Below are positions 45,548-55,647 of a DNA stretch of 64,000 bases, piece by piece (the first letter of the stretch is position 1; every line of letters starts with the position of its first letter). Source of the DNA: Pratylenchus scribneri. Lineage: Eukaryota > Nematoda > Chromadorea > Rhabditida > Pratylenchidae. The DNA lies in the NCBI GenBank assembly GCA_030063045.1, contig JAQSEB010000001.1, forward strand, positions 4,402,001 to 4,466,000, written 5' to 3'. Below the pieces are notes generated by a model. It was not told the origin of the DNA and ran no database searches. It was given only the letters and a program-made list of their open reading frames with translations. Made by a program: the position numbers and the translations under genes.

Positions 45548-46731
45548 ATTTGATTCAATTTTTCTGCTGAATATATATTGATCAAGTTTGATGAAAAAAT
45601 TCTTAAAAATGCACAATTGTTTAAACGAATTATAAAGGAAGGAAGGTAATTGAGGCTTGAGAGTATGGGGCGGTACTATTGGACCTGACCTAAAAATTAT
45701 CTACCAAATAATCGAATATTTAATTAATATTAATTCCAACTGCCGGATGGTGTGGGATGTGAGTTAATTGCTTGAAAAACTTAATAAATTTTGCTCGGTG
45801 TTGCTTTTTAATTTGATTTAAGCAACCAACCAAGAAGCTAGAAAAATAATGATTGAAAATGAAATAATGAATGTGATGTGAATGAATCAGCGAAAAAATT
45901 TGCGAAATAAAAATAAACTGATAATGACGCATGACAGGGATTTTTATTTGGGAAATATTTAAAATGGGGAAAAAACATTGATGCGAAAATTTTATAACGG
46001 TTTAGTGGTTTGCTCAAAATTCACATTTTGAACCAAAACCCATAAAACGGTTTAAGTAGTTTAAAACCATTAATTTTTGATCAAACCACGACAAAATATA
46101 TGGGTATAAGGTTTGGGGGTCTAGGACAAACAGTTATAAACTTTTCGCAATTTTCAATGTTTTTTTTCACAAAATTAAATACCATCCTTTTTATTTTTTT
46201 ATTTTCATTTCAACTGCCGACAGCAGGAATATTTGGTGATGAATAAAATACTTCGCCGATGTGGTGGGAAAATCAAATTTAGCAAATTTCCGGCTAATTT
46301 TGTTCATTATTTTACGCCAAATCATTTTTTCTTCGCTGCTGTCCATCCACTCATCCATTTTATGAATTCATTTTCAATCCTATTCCCATCGTGACCATTT
46401 TCACAATATTTATTGTATTTTATTTCTTTCCTGTCTAAATTATAGTATTCTCAATTTTTACTGTTCAAATGGGGAAATGTTCATAATCCTAATGCTAAAT
46501 AAGAAATAACGAAGTTCCACTATTATTAAAGATTAAAGAATTTAGTGAAAATTAGTTCGTGCAATAATTAATATTACATTGTTAACAAATATTAATTTGA
46601 TTTTAATAGCGCCTCTACCAAAAACTCCTCCATAGTTCACATCCTATTATTTAATTCCAAATCTTAATGACCATTTTTACAATTTTCAAAGGAAAATTAA
46701 AATCCCTTTCAAATTAGCCAGGTTCTTAAAA
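45548..46731. promoter_or_regulatory. Shared intergenic region between divergent paralogues
   Basis: 1.18 kb between two start codons pointing away from each other, so it should hold both promoters. Candidate splice-leader acceptors lie at 45567-45569 (minus, TTCAG) and 46717-46721 (plus, GCCAG). A patch at about 46000-46100 contains inverted AACCGTTTTA/GGTTTAAGTAGTTTAAAACC words that may be an old foldback. The minus frame 45720-45932 looks non-coding. Confidence 0.5.
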
Positions 46732-46950
46732 ATGTCCAATTCTGAACGTGAAGAATATATACGCCAACTTCGAGAATTAGAGCGACAATTAGCATTGCTA
46801 CAACAACAAGCTCGAGAAGAGAGGCAACGTTTAGCTGAGGCTCTTCAACAACAAGAAGAACGCCGTAGACGATGGCGAGAAGAACAGAATCGATATAATG
46901 AACGTCGCCGCAATCGCAACCGTGACCAGCAGCAAGGTGGACAGCAGTGA
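46732..46950 (+). CDS. Orphan small charged helical protein B (72 aa)
   Basis: One-exon frame starting MSNSEREEYIRQLRELERQL and ending RNRNRDQQQGGQQ. It is predicted to be a continuous charged helix with leucines at heptad spacing (residues 13, 16, 20, 22, 23), then Gln- and Arg-rich stretches. An acceptor-like GCCAG ends ten bases before the ATG, consistent with trans-splicing. It is clearly related to gene A on the opposite strand: similar first six residues, identical QQQGGQQ end and an alignable 3' flank with an AATAAA soon after the stop. Both lack introns, unlike every other gene here. Function unknown. Confidence 0.75.
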   Translation: MSNSEREEYIRQLRELERQLALLQQQAREERQRLAEALQQQEERRRRWREEQNRYNERRRNRNRDQQQGGQQ

Positions 46951-47221
46951 ATGATGATGAAGATGATTTGAGAATAAAGAATGAATGAATGGAATGATGA
47001 AAATAAATAATTTGCTAATGCAATTTTATGTTTTATTCTTTTTATTAAATAAATTCTTCCATTTAAAATTTCCATGGGAATTGTTGATTAAATAAAAAAA
47101 AGTTCAAATTATTAACCTTAAATTCAGCTTAGATAAATCCCTTAAGAAAATTGACTCCGTGTTCCCAGCTGAATCCAGATTTGAATGATAAAAGTGATAA
47201 CTGATAATAAATATCCTCAAT

Positions 47222-47760
47222 TAGCACAAATGTTTTTAGTCAAGCGAAAACAAATGTTTTTAGTCAAATAAAAACACAAATGTTTTTAGTCAAATAAAAA
47301 CACAAATGTTTTTAGTCAAATAAAAACTCAAATGTTTTTAGTCAAATAAAAACACAAATGTTTTTAGTCAAATAAAAACACAAATGTTTTTAGTCAAATA
47401 AAAACACAAATGTTTTTAGTCAAATAAAAACACAAATGTTTTTAGTCAAATAAAAACTCAAATGTTTTTAGTCAAATAAAAACACAAATGTTTTTAGTCA
47501 AATAAAAACACAAATGTTTTTAGTCAAATAAAAACACAAATGTTTTTAGTCAAATAAAAACACAAATGTTTTTAGTCAAATAAAAACACAAATGTTTTTA
47601 GTCAAATAAAAACTCAAATGTTTTTTGTCAAACGAAAATACAAATGTTTTTAGTCAAAGCGAAAACACAAATGTTTTTAGTCAAATAAAAACTCAAATGT
47701 TTTTAGTCAAAGCGAAAACACAAATGTTTTAAACAAGTGAAAACACAAAATATTTTTAAT
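47222..47760. repeat. 26-bp tandem array
   Basis: About 20 copies of a 26-bp unit with core CAAATGTTTTTAGTCAAA followed by TAAAAAC. Terminal copies diverge (GCGAAAAC, ACAAGTGAAAAC), the middle ones are nearly identical. It lies directly downstream of gene B. Confidence 0.97.
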
Positions 47761-47830
47761 GGCCAAGGAAATTTATTGGGAAGGAAATAATTTTAAATGT
47801 TGGATTTTTCATTTTGATGGATCTCTCTAG

Positions 47831-48649
47831 TAGGGTAGGACAGAGTCGGTTTTAAACCGGGGTCTTCGGTTTCGGTTTTGGCCGGTTTTGAGTTCACGGT
47901 TTCGGTTTCGGTTTTAGAAAAATCCTCGGTTTCGGTTTCGGTTTCTCGGTTTTGGCGGTTTTTGAAAAATGGTCATAAAAATATCAAAAAATTTTTTTTT
48001 CATAAAATATCGAAAAAAATCAAACAAAATAAAATGCAATATTTTCTTAATCAATTTTTATGTTTTTTTTCTGGGTCCGTTTAAATGAAAATGGCCTCAA
48101 AGGAAAAAAAATTATTCAAAATTGCCCCGCAGGGAAAAATCAGAACAAAAAAGGTCTGATATGAAAGAATTTTAATTAAAAATGCGCATCTAATAATAGA
48201 AAAATTTGAGTAAAAATAGTCCCGTAGGGAGAAAATTAATCAAATATTGCATTGCACAAAGCCAAAATGATTCAATAGAGAGAAAATTTAAACTATAATG
48301 TGCCCCGTTAGGGGAAATTTCAGCCAAAAATTGACTGTAGGCGGTAAATTTTAGTCAAAATTGCCCGATAGGGAAAAATTTTTACCAAAAATGCTTTCTA
48401 AAGATAAAATTTTAAGCCAAAAATGCTCCGCTAGGGAAAATTTTCAGTAAAAAATGGCTACTCAAGGCATGTTTTAACCAAAAATTGGCCTTCTGGGCAA
48501 AATCTAGAAACCGAAAAACCGATCGGTTTTGACCCTCGGTTTCGGTTTTGGCCGGTTTTTGAATCTCGGTTTCGGTTTCGGTTTTTAGACCTAAAATCCT
48601 CGGTTTCGGTTCCGGTTTCGGTTCGGTTAACCGAACCGATCCTACCCTA
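47831..48649. mobile_element. hAT-like non-autonomous element, 819 bp, TIR TAGGGTAGGA
   Basis: Ends TAGGGTAGGA and TCCTACCCTA are exact inverses and are flanked by a perfect 8-bp duplication CTCTCTAG (47823-47830 and 48650-48657). Subterminal regions are tandem TCGGTTTCGGTTT words. The interior is a degenerate roughly 35-bp repeat with GGGAAAAATTTT..CCAAAAATTG. There is no transposase frame. Confidence 0.92.
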
Positions 48650-48791
48650 CTCTCTAGGCCATTTCAAGGCAAATATTCTTTTGTTCCCTCCTCATCCCCA
48701 ATTTAATTTTCTATTTTACATATTTTTTCCCATCTACCTTTTTCCTATCCTCTGGTATTATTATTAAATATTAACTAAGTATAATTTATGG

Positions 48792-49294
48792 TAGGGTTGC
48801 GCCCCCGCACCCGCGGGGGCCACCCCCGACGGGGATCCCCGCACTTTTTGGGTTTCACCCCCGACCCTACCCCCGCATATGCCACCCCCGCGCCCCCGCA
48901 TCCCCGCAAGAGCCACCCCCGCGCCCCCGCACCCCCGCGGGGGTGAACATGCACCCCATATTATTGGATTTTTCAAGGAAAATGGGGTTCGATAGGGAAA
49001 TGTTGACCAAATTTTTGTAGGATATTAAAATTTTTTATTAAAATTTTTCTCTGCGAGGCTATTTTTAGGTAAAATTTTTCGCTGCGCGGCCATTTTTGGA
49101 TGAAATTTTTCTTCAAAAAAATTTTTTATTTGAAAAATGTGGCTTTTTAAAAAATTTACGCTACCCCCGCCCCCGCGGGGATCCCCGCGGGGGCCCCCGC
49201 AAGGGGTCACCCCCGAACCCGTCCCCGCAAGTGCCAACCCCGCAAACCCCGACCCCCGCACAACCCGCCCCCGCACTGCGGGGGCGCAACCCTA
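48792..49294. mobile_element. hAT-like non-autonomous element, 503 bp, TIR TAGGGTTGCGCCCCCGCA
   Basis: The 18-bp ends are exact inverses and are flanked by a perfect 8-bp duplication ATTTATGG (48784-48791 and 49295-49302). The arms are extremely GC-rich, made of CCCCCGC words, against an AT-rich genome. The AT-rich centre has the motif GCTGCGCGGCCATTTTTGG. The open frames on both strands in the arms are by-products of the GC-rich repeats. Confidence 0.94.
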
Positions 49295-49440
49295 ATTTAT
49301 GGAACTCTAGGGGCAAAGATTGCTTCTTATTCTTACTGTTCTTTCTTTCTTTCTAATCCACGGCAGAGCCATTTTCCCCCACTCCTCCCCAAATTTATAA
49401 AAGTGTCTTCCGAAAAGGCCTCTTTCAATTCCCCCCATTC

Positions 49441-49812
49441 CAGGGCTGCCAGATGGTTTTTCACTTTGGGGGGCATTTTGGTATAAAAAAGGGGGCATTT
49501 GGGGGGCATTTCCGCTAAAAAGGGGGCATTTTTGGGGGCAGTTTTAAAAAGTGCCAAAAATGCGAAAATTTTTAACAATAATGGCCGCGCAGCGAAAAAT
49601 TAGACCAAAAAATGGCCGCGCAGCGAAAAAATTGACCAAAAAATTGCCGCGCAGCGAAAAATTTTGAAGAAAAATGACCCATTTGGGGAAAATTTTAACA
49701 AAAAATCAAAAGGGGGCATTTGGGGGGCAACTCGGCTCGGGGGGCACAAAAGGGGGCAAAATCTCAAAAAGGGGGCAAATGCCCCCCGTGGGTGGGTATT
49801 CTGGCAGCCCTG
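49441..49812. mobile_element. hAT-like MITE, 372 bp, TIR CAGGGCTGCCAGA
   Basis: Starts CAGGGCTGCCAGA and ends TCTGGCAGCCCTG. The flanking 8-bp duplication CCCCATTC is perfect (49433-49440 and 49813-49820). CAGGG ends are typical of hAT elements. The interior has GGGGGCATTTGGGGGG runs and three copies of CCGCGCAGCGAAAAA. Confidence 0.94.
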
Positions 49813-49956
49813 CCCCATTCATTCCCAAAACATTACTGCCAAAGCAAATTTCATAAAAATTTCTATCAAACGGACATTAACGAATTTATTTATTTTACTT
49901 CTTATTTGTGTCCGCCAGTTTAAAATACCAAATAATTATAAGAAATTGCAGTTAAC

Positions 49957-50394
49957 TCATTGTCGATCAGCCATATTGTTGACCGATTCGTAGAATCGGT
50001 GGTGGGTGTCGTCCAATCTTCGCCTTCCGCTTCCTCCCCATGCCATTCTCCCGGAACATCGATCGGCCAAGGAAACCGTTTCGCCAGGATTATGGCATAT
50101 AAAGGGCAGTCCATTTATTGACATTGGCCATAGCGTAAGAAAAAAGGCAAATGATGGAAATGGGAATTTTATGACAATTTTGCCTTCATCAGAATAGTAA
50201 CTTGGATTTGCCGCCCATCCAATTTGGCATCGGTGGTGATCAGTTTGGAGTTTGAACGTGATGGCTTCCAGAGAACAATCGGTGATTTTTGGTGAAATAT
50301 GGGAAGGAGGGAGGGAAAAAAAGAAGTTTATCATAGGTGGAGGAAACGGAAAGAAGAAAATGGGAGAAGCAGTACCACAAAAGGAGGAGGACAA
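49957..50394 (-). CDS. Hypothetical open frame, unassigned (up to 145 codons)
   Basis: A minus-strand frame of higher GC than its surroundings. The central part (ITDCSLEAITFKLQTDHH and GWAANPSYYSDEGKIVIKF) looks protein-like, while the first 35 codons are Phe/Pro-rich and may be intron. A second frame over its 3' part (PWPIDVPGEWHGEEAEGEDW) also looks plausible, so an intron or frameshift is possible. No family recognised. It could be a real exon pair or a gene fragment. Confidence 0.25.
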   Translation of the reverse strand: MSSSFCGTASPIFFFPFPPPMINFFFSLPPSHISPKITDCSLEAITFKLQTDHHRCQIGWAANPSYYSDEGKIVIKFPFPSFAFFLTLWPMSINGLPFICHNPGETVSLADRCSGRMAWGGSGRRRLDDTHHRFYESVNNMADRQ

Positions 50395-50639
50395 AGCAAT
50401 ATGAAAAATGGGGCCAAGTAAAAAAGCTAGGGCTAAAAGAGGCTTGGCAATGCAGAATCAGTCAAAAATAATGGCATCGGATATGGCGAGGCTCAACCAA
50501 ATCCAAATGGGAGTGAGTGAAGTAAGGGGTCTGGAATCTGAATATTGGGGCACACCGAAATCCGAAAAAGAAAATTGAGTACCACTGCTGATTGGGTATT
50601 ATATTCCCTTCTTTTGGCCATGTATTGAGAAGGAAGCAA

Positions 50640-50900
50640 CCAATTCAGAAAGGCGATATTCCATTTGAAAGCCGTTAACGTCCTCTAAAAAAGTGTCCCT
50701 AAATTTTTGAAATGTTAACTACTTTTCCTCAAAGACATTAGGGTTTATTATATTCAATATCATATATCTTTTTTTAAAGCCAAAATTTTATGAAATTTAA
50801 TATGGCCACTTTATATAGAACATTTTGAGCTTTAAAGTAGTATATTGCCTTCCCGAATTGGTTATTGTCTTGTTGAGATATGGGCTAAAAACTAATGTGG
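50640..50900 (+). repeat. Dispersed repeat R2, copy 1
   Basis: Shares TTGAAAGCC, TTTAATT/AAGTTAACC..., ATATTGCCTTCC and GGTTATTGTCTTGTTGAG with the segments at 52090-52400, 53440-53640 and 56510-56990. Copies are diverged, so this is an old family. Confidence 0.65.
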
Positions 50901-51449
50901 GTAAATCCATTATCCAGAAGTAGAGATGGATTTTCATTTGCCCCACACCAATTCATTCATTCAAATTCAGTATTGAAGGTGTCGTTTTGGAGTGAAATTT
51001 ACAACAAGAACAATTCATTTGGCTCTCTACATTGATAAATTTTGGCGGACTAAATGAGGGAAAGCATTGGCATTTGGGAAATGGTAATAGGCCGTAAATG
51101 GTGGCATATGATGTCGATCTAACAGTAATCATTTTGGCCCTGCTCTTTTAATGGAAGGCACATTGGCCGAACAAATTATCCAATCGGCGGCCATTCTCTT
51201 TACTTGGCCAGCACCTCAGCAATGATTTTTGTATGTTTGCTAACATATAGAATTGTACCAAGTGGGTCTCTCCTCCCTATACTTTTTTTTAATTCATTTA
51301 TTTCCAAATTCCAATCAAGGTCTTTTGAATTCGGTTTGGCCGGAATGCCCAACATCGTTTTGGCATAACCGATAAGAAATAAATTTAAAGTCTATTTCCA
51401 AGGAATTTACACCTAATTTCGAGACAATCTGAATAATTATCAAATATTG

Positions 51450-53300
51450 GTGAGGGGAATCAGCGATGCCGATATTTCCTTTATGGATTTTATTCGCAAA
51501 ATCAATGATTTTTCAGAGGTTTAAAAACTTCAAATGGCATCAATTAATTCTTCCTTTCCTAGGTCATCCTTCGAATCGCTTATTAATTTGAATTTGAACG
51601 GCAAATTCCTATTGAAAAGTGCGTCATTTGCTGCCATTTTAAACTTCGAATGCAGCAATGGGTGGGGTGAGCAACAGGCATCAGTGGGAATGCTGCTCGA
51701 AGTTGAGGCCTTATCCCAATTGGGCATTATGGATTCCTTCAATTCACTGGCCAATATTTCGGAATCCATTCGGGATGGAAGCCCTTTGCCACATTCAATT
51801 TCATAATGAACTTTAATTCGACTACACTCACTCAAACCGGCTAGATACAATACTAGCCAAGGCCAACGGACGATGCTAGGGCAATTGAGCCGGGAAAAGA
51901 TTGAGGAATTGGGTGGAAAATCCATGAATGAACAATACAGTGAAGTGCCCAGGGAAATGGAAATGTGCGCTTATTAGTTAGAAGTGAGATTGGGAAAGGG
52001 AAATCATTCAATGAAAACACATGTTTTTCAATATTTGGGTCATTCTTTAGGCCACAACACACTAATTTAAGGAAATAATTTCTATTTAATTCCGCTTTTT
52101 TCTAAGAAAATTCCGGCTGTTTTGAGAACATTTGTTTTTGGCCAATATCTCAGTCAGCAAGATACTAGACCAATCAGGGAAAGCAATATACCAATCGAAA
52201 GCCAAAAGTTACCTCTATATAATATAGTGGACACAAATTTATTAAGGAAAATCCATTTATTTAGCAATTATTTTAATTTTCTTAAAGTTAAAGTAACCAA
52301 TTTTTTAAGAACTTTTAGGGCTTTGAATGAAATATCGCCTTCCTTAATCGATTATTGTCTTGAGCTATGTAGGCCAAAAGAATGTTATACAGTTATTGAA
52401 ATTTCCCCCATTCAATTAGCTTTACTGGCAATCATTCAATCAATATATCAATTAATTCCAATTCATGATGATATGACAAACTGGTGCACGGATTCAGCTT
52501 CAAAAAGGAACATCGTTCGGTGAATTCATTTTTGCCAACAACCAAAAAGCAGGAAAATTGCAAAGTAAGTTGGAAATATGAAATACATACATAACAGAAG
52601 TGAATTCTTCTTCTAGGGAATTGGCCTCAATGTATAATTCATTCCCCCTTGTATGTTCAAATGCCATTTTTGTTGGTATGGATGAATTCCGATGTGTGAT
52701 ATATTCAAGGCAATTTGGGGAATAATCCTCCTTTTATACCATTTTCCCCTCATTCATTTGCGCAGGTCTTGATGAGTGGGCCTTATCAAAATGGCCTTTT
52801 CGAATATTTATAGCTTCGCCCAAAGTGTTCATTATTAAATTCTGATCACTGGGGCTGGGAATGTTCGATTCAATTCAATCCGAATTTGTATAATAATGGC
52901 AAAATATGATTGTTAATTTTGGGCATAAGAAAGAGGAGGCAAAAGAAGAAATGGAATCCATTTTAATTCCTTTATCTATTTTCTCAATTCAGGTGTGATT
53001 TGCTCCATAATTCATTCAGTTTAATTAATCTTTTCAATTTGAATATAGAGACTCATTTTCGTTGATCAATCCTATTTCAACAAGCCAGGATTCAAACAAT
53101 TAGATGTCGAAGGGCGAGGAGTTCTTACGAAAATACAATTTATGAAAATAACACATTGGCTTATGCCATCTATGAATATTGGAAGAATGGGCCAACCTAC
53201 TTCCGAGATATTATTTGGCACCATTTTTGGTTAAAAGAGGATGTTATAAAGCTGGCCGATTGATGGCTTTAAGAATTGGCTGAAGATTGCAAATAGTGAG
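51450..53300 (+). pseudogene. Candidate decayed gene, family unknown
   Basis: Short segments read as plausible exons with splice-like edges: about 51450-51519 (ends CAGAG|GTTTAA), 51572-51800 (after TTCCTAG), 52488-52563 (ends CAAAG|TAAG), and 53048-53260. The last one breaks frame: DVEGRGVLTKIQF is in one frame and ENNTLAYAIYEYWKNGPTYF in another, then a TGA. R2 insertions interrupt the series. I do not recognise the family. It could instead be two unrelated fragments, or a live gene with small exons I have misjoined. Confidence 0.3.
52090..52400 (+). repeat. Dispersed repeat R2, copy 2
   Basis: Best-preserved copy, with CAATCGAAAGCCAAAAG, ATATCGCCTTCCTTAATCG and ATTATTGTCTTGAGC. The 133-codon plus-strand frame at 52122-52523 is mostly a translation of this repeat. 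Confidence 0.65.
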
Positions 53301-53439
53301 TAAAAGTAAACCGATGGCATGGCATTTTCACGAATTCATTGTGCTGTTGGGAATGAAATAAGGGCGGAAGGTGGATAAATATGGCTATAATAATGAGAAT
53401 AGTTTATAACATTTTTTAAACAATACCATCATTTCAATA

Positions 53440-53640
53440 GATATGGTCCATATTTCAAAAGAAATTAACCAATTTGGGGAAGACGATATGCTTTTTGAAA
53501 GCCCAAAAAAATCTGAAAAAAGCGGCAATTTAAGCGAAAATCGGATTTATTACTCTCAAATAAATTTTACTTAAAAAACGCAATATTTCTTTCCGAGAAT
53601 GGTTAATATTTAATGTCACATTGAGCTGTATTTTTTATAT
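53440..53640 (+). repeat. Dispersed repeat R2, copy 3
   Basis: Related segment with TTTTTGAAAGCCC, CAATATTTCTTTCCGAGAATGG and CACATTGAGC. It ends just before the hAT-like element at 53660. Confidence 0.55.
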
Positions 53641-53659
53641 ATTGAAATGATGTTTAAAT

Positions 53660-55137
53660 TAGAGCCCGGCGCGGATTCCGGGTCCGTACGGATTATCCGG
53701 ACCCGGAGTCCGAAATCCGTACATTTTTTGATTTTCCGGATTATTTCCGGGCCGGATTTTTGTACGGATTATCCGGTCCGGTCCGGCCCGGGATTTTAGC
53801 CAAACGAAAATCCGGCCCGCGGGTCCGGATTTTTTGCATCCGGATTTCCGGATTTTTCAAATGCTAGGAAAAAGGATCATTCATCCTATTTCTGTGAATA
53901 ATTTTTTTTGAAACGATCCAAATTCCTTTAAAATCTTTATTTAATAATTTCTTTTTTTAATTCTTTCTTTAATATATTTTTATTTTTTGTTTTATACAAC
54001 GGAGCCCCACAGTGCGCCTATCCACGATTCGCCTATTGGGGGCAAAAACACAATTCGCCTATTTCCACAATTTTCTTTAAAAATTTAATTAAAAAAAGTT
54101 TAATAAGTGTTTCATATGTAATTTTTGATGCTGAACACGAATATGATATTCAATTTTTCATACCTATCCATCCAACCTAATTAATTGTCAAATGAAATTG
54201 ATTTTATTAAGTGAATAATACATGTGGCTCTGGGTGCCAGTGCCAGTGTTGGATTTATAGGATGCCATTTTACGGTTCTTTCCTGTTATCTGGGGGGGGG
54301 GGGGGGGGGGGGGGCAAAGCGATTATATGGGGGGCCGGGTGATTATATGGGGGGCAAGGAGATTATATGGGGGGCAAGATCTATAATAGGATGATTAGGA
54401 AGATGATTATGACCTTCTTCATCTTCTTAATCATCATCTTCATCATCATCATCTTCTTCATCTTCATCATCATCATCATCATCTTCGTCATCATCTTCAT
54501 CATCTTCCTAATCATCCTATTATATATTATAGATCTTGCCCTCCATATAATCTCCTTGCCCCCCATATAATCGCTTTGCCCCCCAGATAACAGGAAAGTA
54601 CCCATTTTACTAAATTAGGGTTGCCACAAAATTTAAAGCACATGCCATTGCATGTCTTCCCCGGACTAAAAAATAAGGTTCACATTTCGGGGATATTTTG
54701 AAAATGAGCACAAATTTTTGGGTTATTTTCAAAAATAAATTCAGAATTGGAAATTCTGATTGCGATTTGTAATTTCTGAATTCTGATTCTGATTTTAGTT
54801 CCCAGAAACAGCGGAAATGTTGATTTTCCTTAACAAAAGTATTCGAAGTTGGCTCATATTAATTTGAATAAATTTGATTTCGTTTTTTATTTTATCTCGA
54901 TAAATTTGATTTCATTTTTTATTTTAATCGCTATAAATTTTGTTTTTTTTTACTTATATCTGTGAAAAAAAAATTTTTTGAAAATCCGGAAATCCGTATC
55001 CGGATCCGTACAATTTTAAGGTACGGATTATTTCCGGACCGGATTTTGTACGGATTATCCGGTCCGGTCCGGCCCGGGATTTTTTCGGTTCGAAAATCCG
55101 GTCCGCGGGTCCGGATTTTCCTTCGCGCCGGGCTCTA
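53660..55137. mobile_element. hAT-like non-autonomous element, 1478 bp, TIR TAGAGCCCGGCGCG
   Basis: Starts TAGAGCCCGGCGCG and ends CGCGCCGGGCTCTA, flanked by a perfect 8-bp duplication GTTTAAAT (53652-53659 and 55138-55145). Subterminal arms are built of TCCGGACCCGG/CCGGTCCGG words. The AT-rich interior has no transposase and is interrupted by a second element at 54274-54602. Confidence 0.93.
54274..54602. mobile_element. Nested foldback element, 329 bp, with poly-G and TCATCA core
   Basis: Arms GGTTCTTTCCTGTTATCTGG and its near-perfect inverse ending ATAACAGGAAAGTACC are flanked by an exact 8-bp duplication CATTTTAC (54266-54273 and 54603-54610). The arms repeat GCAAAGCGATTATATGGGGG and GCAAGGAGATTATATGGGGG. 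The left arm contains an uninterrupted run of more than 20 G. The loop is a TCATCATCT simple repeat. It is inserted in the larger element at 53660-55137. Confidence 0.9.
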
Positions 55138-55145
55138 GTTTAAAT

Positions 55146-55647
55146 GCCGCTTTGAGCTCCTTTTTATATACTTTTACGTTACAGTATAGATTTATTTTAC
55201 GGTACAGTAACAGTAAGAAAGAAAAAGAAAGAAAAGAAAAAGAAAAAATGCACTCTGCTTTTTGCTATTTCGATTGTTTAATGTTTAATCTTAATGTGCC
55301 GTCCATCCTCATATATCCAATTAAAAAGATTAAAACAAGAAAATTTCTTGTTGAATGTTTAAAATTGGGTTCACCAAAATGGCTTTGTTTTTAGAAATCG
55401 ATGTAATTAAAAAGCAAAAAAATAAATAAATTTTGTGAAAAAGATGTTATGCAAAACTGTAAGAATTGAATATTTTCGGACTTGAGAATTCCTTTTTATG
55501 TTCTTTTATTTAAATGTGTTAAATAATAATTTAAGTAAAAAAATAGGATATGAAAATGAAATAAAAAAATTATTAGCCCTTCTCTACTTATATAATTGTC
55601 AATTAAAATTAAATTGGTTTTTAGATATTGGAACATTTAACTAAAGA
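55146..55647. other. Upstream region of the DUF4139 gene
   Basis: AT-rich, with a GAAAGAAAAAGAAA tract near 55216-55245. The promoter of the gene at 55648 should be here. The frame at 55152-55394 is unsupported. Confidence 0.4.

Larger units (their letters stand above)
50395..53659. other. Degenerate region with repeat R2 copies and coding-like remnants
   Basis: Contains three copies of dispersed repeat R2 (listed separately) and scattered short coding-like pieces on the plus strand without continuous frames. Examples are SDADISFMDFIRKINDFSE near 51455-51520, LQKGTSFGEFIFANNQKAGK near 52500-52565, and DQSYFNKPGFKQLDVEGRG near 53060-53115. See the pseudogene entry. Confidence 0.45.

Noticed and set aside
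45720..45932. 70-codon minus-strand frame between the two orphan genes
   Set aside because: Rich in His, Ile and Phe from AT-rich DNA, with no similarity to the flanking paralogues and no acceptor near its start.
47222..47760. CRISPR-like or telomeric array
   Set aside because: A simple 26-bp head-to-tail repeat without spacers and without a telomeric motif.
48764..49356. Gly/Pro-rich open frames on both strands
   Set aside because: They translate the CCCCCGC-rich arms of the 503-bp transposon and disappear outside it.
52122..52523. 133-codon plus-strand frame
   Set aside because: Mostly a translation of repeat R2; other R2 copies do not keep the frame open.
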